From Mansonella perstans (Eukaryota > Nematoda > Chromadorea > Rhabditida > Onchocercidae), in the NCBI GenBank assembly GCA_037074765.1, contig JBAMDO010000070.1, forward strand, positions 1 through 64,000: a stretch of 64,000 nt of DNA. The letters are read 5' to 3'. A program made the position numbers and the translations under genes. The notes under the pieces are model-generated. The model saw nothing but the letters and a program-made list of their open reading frames with translations, made no database searches and was not told the origin of the DNA. Shown piece after piece: positions 1 to 9,961 of the stretch (the first letter of the stretch is position 1; each line of letters opens with the position of its first letter).

Positions 1-575
1 AAATATGACATTAGGAATTTAAGAATGAAATTAAATGATTTTGATTGAAATAATTATGATTCTTTAATTAAATAAAAACAATTATATGGATAATAAAGCC
101 AAACATTTAATTTAAATTTTTCATCAAATTTAAATTGCCGTCGGTTGATATAATTTTCAGTTACGAGTAAACAACAGCAGAAAATTATGTTGTAATAAAA
201 ACACGCCATTAAAATATTTTGAATGAAACAAAGCAAAGGTTTAAATAAAAAATCAAAGAACGTTACTGATCATGCAGTAAATGCACTGTTTATATTTTCG
301 AGGTTATTATCATTTCGTCATAATTATAAAGTCATGTTTGCTCATTTATCAGTTTATTGTCATCTTCAAAAACAAATGTTTCAATGTCAAGAATTATGTT
401 CGCAAAACTTTTACCATCAGTGAAACATATTAAATGACGTTTGTATAATTTTGCATGGTCATTACCTGCTTTTGTTTTGCTTGTGTGTGTTTTCCCGCTT
501 GAGGTTTGTTGTATCGTACTATTCATTGAACTATACAAGAGATTTCTATTAATTAGTTTATAAAGTGAGGATGTC
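1..575. other. No convincing gene; upstream intronic or intergenic DNA
   Basis: AT-rich sequence with no exon that I can connect to the MBOAT gene starting at 852. The first exon of that gene begins in phase 0 directly after an acceptor, so its missing ~200 N-terminal codons must lie further upstream; they are not recognisable here, and this stretch may simply be a long intron. A minus-strand frame of 90 codons (332-604) is discussed under rejected items. Confidence 0.5.
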
Positions 576-783
576 GCAAATCTTTCTAAGATTATTACAA
601 TCATTCACTTTTAAAAAGCAGTAAATGGCAAATCTTTCTAAAATTATTACAATCATTCACTTTTAAAAAGCAGTAAATGGCAAATCTTTCTAAAATTATT
701 ACAATCATTCACTTTTAAAAAGCAGTAAATGGCAAATCTTTCTAAAATTATTACAATCATTCACTTTTAAAAAGCAGTAAATG
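576..783. repeat. 52-bp tandem repeat, four copies
   Basis: Four head-to-tail copies of a 52-bp unit. The shared GCAAATCTTTCTAA segment recurs at about 576, 628, 680 and 732. The first copy differs at a few bases and the later three are almost identical, pointing to recent expansion. The array ends about 70 bp before the acceptor of the first visible MBOAT exon. Confidence 0.95.
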
Positions 784-851
784 ATCTTTTAATATTATCG
801 GTTATCTCTGCACTTACTTACCAAAATTTCTTATCAAAATTTTTTTAATAG

Positions 852-2630
852 AGGATGCGTGAAGATGAATTTTTCAACGAAACAATTTATTATCGAATAG
901 CAGTTAGTTTCCTGGTATTTCTATGGATGCGATGTCGTGTATACAGTGCATGGATGGTTGCTGAATCAATCTGTATATTGAATGGAATTGGAATTTATCC
1001 GGAGCAAAGTTGTCCATCGGCTGGAAAAGGACCCAACAGGATCGACATTTTAAAGTAATATTTCTTATTTATATCGTTTTTTTTATTTATCAGTTTTTTA
1101 TGACCTAATTGATTTTGCTTCCTGTTTGCTAATTTGTTAAAAAATTTATAAAACCATACGATGAAGTAAATTAATAAATATTCTCATAATTAAAGTGATA
1201 TTTATGATTATTATAGCGAACAAATGAATAGAAAGGGAACAAATTATAATTCGGAAGCAGTAAGAAATTTGGATATTTGGTCAATCGAACTAAATGCTTC
1301 TTTTCGAGGTGGTATGAGGGCTTGGAATCGTACGGTTCAATTCTGGCTTGCTAGTTATGTATATAAACGTGTGCCACGATCTTTAGGTACTGTTAAGTCA
1401 TTTATTTGTGGGAATTTTTTCCCGATAAGATTTTAAACAGGAAATGATGAGCAAAATATGAAATGGTTAAGAAATTCTCAGCAAATAAAGAAATATTTTC
1501 TAATTTTTGATCCTTTGTTTGTTTTTGTGAAATTCACAAAATTTTATTGAGACATTTCAGAGTGTTACTGACAATGTCAGTAAGTGCATTTTGGCATGGT
1601 ATACATCCAGGCTATTTCCTATCCTTCTAACAGTCCCTCTTTGCACATTGGCAGAAGATAGCATTCTGTCATTAGTACCAAAACACTCTAATGGCAAATT
1701 CCCGCTTTCTTTCACTGTTTTGTAAGTCAATTATAAGCATATCCATAGGTAATTAACAGTTAACATCATATATTATGGTAAGAAGGAAAGTTATCTGCTG
1801 ATTTTTTTTAAAACCATTTTAGGATAAGAATTGAAATTAATAGAATTAATAGTAATTGTTGTAGCTATCAAAATAAGTAGAGTATGAATTTTGTAAAATT
1901 TACTATGTATTTTGATATTTGTGACTTTATTATAATGGTATATCATATTTTGATATTTGCAATTTTTATTGCAGTTGGTATATCATACGGCAACTTGGCT
2001 TTGCCTTTATGGCATCGGGATTTTGTTATTGACATGGCGTGATACGATTCGTTATTGGAGTTCCGTATATTTTCATGTGCATTGGATTATGATTACAGTT
2101 ATCGTATTCTCATGGTTTTATAAATCATTAACAATTTCAACAGGTCTGAATTTGAGACAGTTATCATACAGGATTTGGTTAATTGTACCGTATTAACAAT
2201 AGTTTTTTTTTCTCCAGATTTGATCTAGCAGAATGATTTCTCTGCTAGTGCTATGAAATGTAGTGAAAATATTGTGCCATGATTAGTCATGTTTACTTTT
2301 CGCTGAAGTACTAGGTTTAGTTTTTGTAGAGATCGAGATCATTCCAATACTTTTGAAGGGTTGGACGAAATTGTTTGCATTTATAAATTTTTTTTTTGAA
2401 AAAAATAAGCTATCGTTATTTCAGCAAGTGCGGAATCATTTAAAACAGATATCGGGATAAAACCGGACAACAATGAGCATAAAAAGGTACTTTGTTAATT
2501 ACGGAATTGTGGGAATGAATTTTAAATATGAGACAAGAACAACGTTGAGTTTGAGTAATGGACAATTTTGATTGTTGTACATTATCTTCAGAAAGAAGCT
2601 GGTGATTCGATGATTAAGAAAACGGATTGA
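852..2630 (+). CDS. mboa-7: MBOAT7/LPIAT1-like lysophospholipid acyltransferase, C-terminal ~267 residues, frame interrupted twice
   Basis: Six exons: 852-1054, 1217-1386, 1563-1721, 1975-2143, 2425-2486, 2592-2630. Family role (known): ER multi-pass enzyme that re-acylates lysophosphatidylinositol, preferring polyunsaturated acyl-CoA. Seen: MREDEF and ILNGIGIYP near the first exon, MRAWNRTVQFWLA with the conserved Asn, then SAFWHGIHPGYF with the catalytic His, then RDTIRYWSSVYFHVH. The order and spacing match human MBOAT7. The last two exons end in KKTD, a KKXX dilysine ER-retrieval signal. Odd: exon 3 hits a TAA at 1628 and exon 4 a TGA at 2030. In each case homology continues in the frame reached by adding one base (around 1625-1628 and in the T run 2021-2024). 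With both restored, the phases of all six exons close. Either the gene is decaying or the assembly has two deletions. The N-terminal half is outside the window. Confidence 0.82.
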
Positions 2631-3453
2631 ATGCATCGTTTATCACAGTTTCCTGGGAAATTTTAATTTCGTTTCAAAGCGAACCGCATGAATGAAATTT
2701 TCTTGGCCAGCTAACTTGTGTTCAGAAAATTTTTCATTTCCATGGATTCAACATTTCAGTTTTTAGGTTATAGGATTCCTTACATTTCTAAGTTCCTTTC
2801 GTATTATGTGTTTTATTTGTCAGAGATTTGAGAGGGATTTTTGCTCTATAAAACTTTGATTTCTTTTTTTTAGTTTAAAAATTTTATGAATTGAGCTCAT
2901 CGGAATAAAGCATTATATTTATTGAATGCAATGTTTGGTGATTCTAACTTATTATTTCGATTATTTTTTTTTAGTTTAAATATTATATTGACAGATTTCC
3001 GTAGTAAAAATATCTGATTGTTGTTCTTGTCGTTGTTATATGTCCATTTATAGTAAATTATGAGAGCTGAAAAAAGGCTGTTGCCTTCTTCTTTTTCATA
3101 GAAACACTGACTGATTCTAAAGTTGTCAGATCTCACTTCAGCTCTTTCTTTTTCAATTTTGGTATGAACTTATCTCAGATTCTCTTTTTAATTGTAATAT
3201 CTTTTAGGTCACATTTTCTAAATGCGTATTTTTCTACTTTTTCATATTTTTTACTTAATCAATAAAGCAAAACAAGCATTTTTTTTCTTGAAAAATTGCT
3301 TATGGAGATCCCAATCGTAAAGCTACATTCATTGAAGGTGATCAAATTATGGTCGGGAAAATGAGAATTCGCGAATAACTTTTGGGGAATGGTTCCATAC
3401 GTTGAGATTTTTAGCTGATGGAAAAAATATTTTAAAGGAAAGTAAAATCAGCG
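2631..3453. other. Intergenic spacer between MBOAT7 and apn-1
   Basis: AT-rich with T runs and no coding signal that I trust. An AATAAA at 2904-2909 lies about 275 bases after the MBOAT stop and could be its polyadenylation signal. The 820-bp gap is longer than a typical nematode operon spacer. Confidence 0.5.
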
Positions 3454-6400
3454 ATGACCAGTGTAAACGTTAAGAAAATACCGGATGAAAAAAGAATGCA
3501 TCATGGAGTGATAGTGCCGGATTCTTTTTTGTTTAATCATGAAATGGCAATTTCTTTCGCTGAAGTTCCACGAGTTGGATGTAAAGCAAAAGGCAGGGAA
3601 GGGTATGAAGCAGAAAAACTGGAGAATGTTGAAGCAGTTTTAGAGAAAGGAAATTCAAAAAAGAAAATGTTCAAGCGGAAATTAACTCAAATTAAGCCAA
3701 GAAAGACAAACAAGATGAAAGAAACGTTTGATAACAATGGTAAGGCAAGGAAAACTAGAAAATTGGAGAAAACACCAGATTCTACGAATAAAATAAAGCA
3801 GGACATTGTTGACCCGAAGGAGACATCTATTGGTACTATTTTAACTGACTTATGTAAAAGTAGGATCAGTCTACTGCCTTGAATAAGCATATGGTGTAGT
3901 TTCGGAGAAATTAGACAAAAAGAATTTTTGATTGAAATGGAAAATTTGCACGATATTAATCAACTCTTCTATCGGAAAGGTTATTTTAATTGAGATGTTA
4001 TTAACTGCAAGTTTTTATAAGGACTTATATTTCAGGCTACTCCGAAGTACCAAAGCGACAACATTCAGTGAATATAAGTTTAAAAGAAAATAGTTCACTG
4101 ATTAATCCCATCGCCCAGAAAGTGATGGAAGCCGCTGCTGGATCGAGAAAAATGCTCGGTGCACATGTCAGTGTAGCAGGTATTGTTTTGCTTAAAATTT
4201 CAAGAAAAAAATCAAACTGAAAACAAGAGATTTATTAGATTTGTTTTTATTATATCAATCAATGGTATGCATTATAAGCATTACAAACATTTCATTTAGA
4301 AGAATCGTCAGGATGGCCATATCGAACATTATTATATTAATATCAGTTTTGTTCCAGGCGGTTTGGAACAGGGTTTTTACAATGCTTTATCTATTGGATG
4401 CCGATCTTTTGCTTTTTTTGTCCGGAATCAGCGTTCATGGAATAGTGCACCCATGAAGGATGAAGTGGTACAAGCGTTTTGTGAAACCGCACGGGTATGT
4501 TTATTGAAGCGATGCATGTTGCCATAAGAATTGATCACATATGTTCGAAGTGGTACTAATTTGATACTGTAACATTCAAGAAGTAAAGATATCCTAAATA
4601 GGTTCATTTTGGTATTTCAGTAAAGTTGTATTATCATAACTGTTTTTTTTTCGGTAGAAATTAGAATTCCCAATGGATCAGATTGTTGTGCACGGATCAT
4701 ATTTGATAAATGCCGGTAGTTGTGACATGGAAATATTGGATCGAACTCGAGCATGCATGTTAGACGAATGCAAACGATGTGAACAGCTTGGTATTATTTA
4801 CTACAATATCCATCCTGGTAGGCATATAGTTACGTTCAAGTTTTACCTTGTGCTGGATTTCAGGAGATGCCATTAGGACAACGGAAATTATTATTTATTT
4901 CCATCCTCTTTCTACGAAAATACGGCCTTTGACTTGATTGTCTCATTACTGTGGGAAATGATCATAATTGGCATAATGTCGAATGATTTGGGACGAAGTT
5001 TTTTTTTTTAAACCATTGGAGAGAAAGTACCAGGGAAATCAGAAATTATTTTCTGTTAGTCTCTCAAAACTCTCTAAATCGGAGATTATCATTCTATCTG
5101 ACGGCGAGTATAAGAAAAATGATTTCTGGACTAGTACTGTTAATTTCTACAAAGAGGACATTGTAATTAATAGTCAGTTAAATAATTGACTCCTTCTGCC
5201 AGTTTGTTTGATGTTGCAGCATACATGGTCGATAATTAATTTTTAGGATCCACCGCAGGAAAATGTACGCGTGAAGAATGCATCAAAACAGTTGCGGCTA
5301 CTTTGGATTATGTTATGGATCGTACTGAATATATTACAATTTGTTTGTTTTGAAATTTTTTCAAAACTTTATTTCTTTGGGGAGAAATCCCGAAAAATTA
5401 TCTGAAACAGAAATGCAGAATTTTTCTCATTCATTTTTATCATTTCAACTAAAAAGTTGTTGGAAAAAGATTTGTCAATTTTTTTTAAATTCAGCATTTT
5501 TTATGGAAATATACTTTTTTTCAGTGATTGAAACGATGGCTGGACAAGGAAATACTATTGGTGGGAGGTTCGAAGAGCTACAGCAAATTATTAACTTAGT
5601 TAAAAATAAGAAGCGAGTGGGAGTATGCCTTGATACTTGTCATATTTTTGCTGCGGGTTCATTTTATAACACTTCTTTAGACCTAAGCTTAGCAATTTAT
5701 AAGAAATAAGAAGGCTGTTCTAAGCCATTGATAAGAACTTCACCGTAGCTTTAATATTTCAATTTGCTTTAATTTATACTCAAAGCTAGCATTTCCGCCT
5801 TACCTTCTTATCTGCAAACTGAAGATAAGAATGTGTCAAAGATTCTTGATTTTTTAGGTGGAACGCAAGACTGATGATTTTGCTTTCCTTTTAGAGTAAT
5901 CAGGTTCAATTTGCCAGTAACTATGAGATCATGGGTTTGATATTGAATTCATAGGCTTGGCTATAAATAACCTGAACATTTGGTAGTAGTGGATCCAATT
6001 CTTGTTGATTCTAAGGTTTCTTCGTTAAAAAAACGTAATAGTTTTGTTGCAAAAGTTCTTTTAAATTAATTATTTTTATAAAGCAACAGATTCTTATAAG
6101 ATCTTATTATTGCAATGCTTATACCGCATCTACTAAATTCAGGTTATGATATACGATCTGAAGACCGGTATAAAGAAACTTTCACCAAATTCGAGAATAG
6201 TATTGGCTTCCAGTATCTCCGTGCCTTTCATATCAATGATTCAATGGGTAAACTTCATTCCATGGAATTTGCAATAACGATGAAATCTAGATCTTCGTGT
6301 TTTTGAAAATTGCAGATAGAAACCTAATCACAGGATTGCATCTTTTTATGAAAAAATGAAGTCATCATGTCCGCCGCGTAATTGCATAATCATTCAGAGA

Positions 6401-6697
6401 AGCACTAAATCAACGAACAAATTCATGCAATTCTGCCATTATGATTAATCTGATACAATAAATTTAGGTGATCTTGGTTCGAGATTGGATCGTCATGCAA
6501 ATATTGGTAAAGGGAAACTGAAGCTGGCAGCTTTTCGCCACCTTATAGCTGATCCACGGTTCGATGATTTACCAATGATACTGGAAACACCAGAAGGAGA
6601 CTATGCCGACGAGATGATTCGATTGTACAACTCGTTGAATAGCAAATCACTGAAAGAGCATAAGAAAGATATCAGATCATTCTTTTCATCTGTTTAG
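3454..6697 (+). CDS. apn-1: AP endonuclease, endonuclease IV (Nfo/APN-1) family
   Basis: Eight exons: 3454-3853, 4036-4179, 4358-4494, 4658-4817, 5247-5342, 5525-5656, 6143-6247, 6468-6697; 467 residues, all phases closing. Role (known): Zn-dependent base-excision-repair enzyme that cuts 5' of abasic sites and trims blocked 3' ends, in nucleus and mitochondria. The Nfo TIM-barrel starts near residue 170 ([10 protein letters not shown]) and runs to the C-terminus. All nine metal ligands of E. coli Nfo have counterparts: His in VVHGSYLIN, His in NIHPG, Glu in IETMAGQG, Asp and His in CLDTCH, His in AFHIND, Asp and His in RLDRH, Glu in ILETPEGD. The first ~165 residues form a Lys/Arg-rich extension absent from bacterial Nfo. 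The Met at 3454 has an in-frame stop at 3433, but an AG just before it leaves an upstream exon possible. The exon 6 donor (GTTCAT) and exon 5 donor (GTTTGT) are weak but phase-consistent. Confidence 0.93.
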
Positions 6698-6753
6698 AAT
6701 TTGAACTTATTTCCATTCAGTTCATGTTTAAAATCGAATCTCGTATCATTTTC

Positions 6754-6759
6754 AATAAA
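6754..6759 (+). promoter_or_regulatory. Poly(A) signal of apn-1
   Basis: A canonical AATAAA sits 57 bases after the apn-1 stop codon, a normal 3'UTR length for a nematode mRNA. Confidence 0.7.
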
Positions 6760-9700
6760 GATCTCAACTATTATTTTGCGCATTATGATGTATTTATCTG
6801 GAGTGTCAGTTCATCCTGGATAAGTGTCATCGATACGAATAGATTCTCGAGAGATCTTCATGTGGCTTAGCAGTTTAGTTCTTGAAAGTGAATGAGGTTT
6901 TTTAATAATTTAGCAATTTACATTTGAATTATTAGTGAATATATCTGGATTGAATCTTATCGTAGATTTTCACAAATTTCATTTTTAGTTATTAACAGAG
7001 GATTCATATTATCTACTTAAAGTGGTTTATGGAATAAGAAGTCACTTTTTTGATGTATGAAAGATTTATATAAGCATTAAAAAATGTGCTTATCAACTGA
7101 ATATCATCATTTTATTAGCTAGCATTAATCGGAAAATTCAATACATAGTCAAAAAGAGACTGAATAAAAACATTCCAGCAAGATGGAACCTTTCTCCATT
7201 GAAAAACTATTTCTTGTTATATGTAAAAGAAAGGAAATTTGAGATGGAGTTTCCTCCACTTAGAATTATTTTCCATCATTTTAGGGGCCACCAGATGGGT
7301 TACTTTCTTATTTTTTCTGAACATTATGTGTACTTTATTTTATGCTTCATCTCAATTGATCTGCCAACAAAAAGGCAAAATAACTGAGAATATGACTGAC
7401 TTATTGTGGAAAGAAACTGGTTGTTTCATGGATCATTGACTTTTCTTTTAGAGTTAAATTGAGTTTAGATTATCACATAAATTGTTATGTATTTATGTAC
7501 GTCGCATCTTTTCCTTCTTATCAATGAATTTTCCACGATAGGAAATTCCGGATAACAGTCTCGAAATATTGTTCTGTTTTTGTTTCATTTTAACTTCATA
7601 TTTTATCAGCCGGCAACATGAAACGTTTTTCGTTTATAATGCCCAAAATTAACAACGTTTATTATTTGCAAAGACTATAACGACTACCAAATTGCTTGAG
7701 GAAACTCGGACTTTTCTTTGAGATATGTAGAAGTGAGGAATTTTTATTAATAATATAAAGGAGAAGATTTATTATTGAAATTTCAATTTAATTAGATGAA
7801 ATCTAATATATTTCGTTAGATACTCTTTTCATATTCTATGCATCTCCATCTATTCGTAATTATTGAATTGAAACTTGAACATAGCTATGAATAGGCTTGT
7901 TATTTTTAACTGAAACTTTTTTCTATTTATAATGTTTCGAAGAAGAGAAGAAATAATGATTGCCTTGTCGAAATTTTAAATAAACTAAACTCTTTTCCTG
8001 ATTCAAAATTAGTAAGAGGAATTATTCTGTATGGTTTCAATGCGAGAAATACAGAAAGTATTGAATTTTCACAAATCTTTTCAGTTCTTTTCGGAATTTT
8101 TGATATTTAGAATAATTTAATGAAAATTTCAAATGAATTAATTCACAAATTTTACTTCAACTGTGATTGTGATTTCCCAGAAAATGAAACAAACTGATTT
8201 GAAAACAAAAGACAAAGTGATAAATACACCTGAAAGATAAGGAATAGAGGGACAGGTGTAAGGAAAGATAAACAAGATTATATATCAAGAAGATGAGGTA
8301 CAGGAATAGAAATTCCGGGGAGATGAGGTAGAGAAAGAGAGAGAGAGAGAAAAAAATGGAGCAGAGAGATAGATGTATCGGAAGAGATAAATGATGGAAA
8401 TAATTAAAAGTTTGTTTTAAAGGAAATAATTTCTTTGAATCATACCATATACAACAATCCATTACTAATCTTTTTAAGACATCTATCAATCATTTCAAAT
8501 TTTAAAAAGAAAAAAACAAGTGAGGAAGATACTTTAATGATTCATTGATTTGTTATTTGACAAAAAGTACATTCTTTTCCATTTAATTTCTTCTATTGAA
8601 TATTGAAAGGATACACAATTCCCACTTATTTCTCTTTTCCTTTTTTTTCATTCTATTCATACTTTTTCTTGTACAATAAATCAATTAACTTCCTTGCTGA
8701 TTGATGAATTCCCATTTGTTTGGGTAATAAAAAACAGGTAAATTATAGATATGATTCAACAATATGTTCACTTTTGGGAATTAGGTCTAAAATAGTTCAG
8801 CCATAAAAGATAAATACAACTAAATCTGAATCACTGCTAATACAACTAAGATCAAAAAGAAATCATTTAATGAATCTAATATTCTTTTTTCCATACTCAA
8901 TAACCATAAACTTGTAAAGTTACTTGTTATGATAACAGTAACATAATAAAGTCTTTTAAGTGACTGAAGCTATGTTTAAATGAAAAATCAAACTGTCTTC
9001 ACAATAAATGACTTATTGCTCCATTCGAGTCCGTTTTCTGGATAACGGCAACTGGATTGAATCTAAGTATTCATTGGAATACATAACTTTTCTCATCACG
9101 TCATCTTGGCTTCACTAACCTCCATAGAGCCTAGCAAGGTTTACCTAACACTCACTAATGGATAATTTGTGTAGCATAATGTCCGTAATTAGTCCTGTTG
9201 AATTGTGATGACAGAAAGAGCAGTTGCGTATGCTTGAGGTCAAAGGGCGGGTGGTGAAAGGTTTAGGATAATATTTCTTTTAAAGTAATTTGTTATTTAT
9301 GTCTAATCGAATATTGTTTGAGGAGGCGAATTATTAGTGCAGAAAGTTGTTATAGGGAGATATATGTTTTAGTAAACATGCATTCTGCAAAATATATAAT
9401 TCGCAGATTGAGAAATCGTATCACGTGAAAGAGAGAATAGGAGATAGACGTTTCGTTGTGAGAAATATAAATCATCAAATAGATTTAGGATAGTATTTCC
9501 TTAAATAAATTGTGAAATAAATGACCAAATCCATTTGATATTAGACATTTAACACAAATTACATTCTTTCGTACATTCGTGATTGTGAGACGCTTATGTG
9601 TTATAAACGATGAAGTACCATAATTATAATGTAATTGAATAGTAGCACCATAATTAACCTAAAAAAATGATTTTTTTGTGATCAGTTATTTGGATGCTTC

Positions 9701-9910
9701 AAAAAGATGAGAAAACATTATGCCCATGTATTCTGAAACAATTGACTAGCCATTTCATCAGCTAACGAAGCTAAAACCATAAATGAAGAATATCTGACCG
9801 TGTCACTGCTTTTCAAAATACCAAATACAGACTGGATGTAAGACGAAAAGTTGGATCGATGGAGTTATTCATCTTAGATTTGTTCTTTCAATCTGAGCAA
9901 TTTTTTTCAG
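6760..9910. other. Intergenic, gene-free; GA tract near 8330
   Basis: About 3.1 kb of AT-rich DNA between apn-1 and USP47. It holds a purine (GA) microsatellite at about 8329-8352 within a wider purine-rich stretch (8220-8400). No RNA gene or conserved exon was recognised. The right end is a TTTTTTTCAG acceptor at 9910 that should define the 5'UTR exon or trans-splice site of USP47. Confidence 0.55.
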
Positions 9911-9961
9911 GTTGAAACTGTTGAATACAATTACAGAGAGTGAAGTATTTGGTAATCTGCA

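Noticed and set aside
332..604. 90-codon minus-strand frame ending just after a possible donor in its middle
   Set aside because: Its start lies inside the 52-bp tandem repeat, no acceptor fits, and the product resembles no family I know. It is left out as a gene, though the last ~50 codons have plausible composition.
1599..1633. A 35-bp intron (GTATAC...TAACAG) that would bypass the first MBOAT7 stop in frame
   Set aside because: It is too short for a nematode intron and would delete the strictly conserved residues right after the catalytic His. A missing base is the better explanation.
8157..8489. 110-codon minus-strand frame
   Set aside because: It crosses a GA purine tract and encodes low-complexity Ser/Leu/Phe sequence; there are no splice or family signals.
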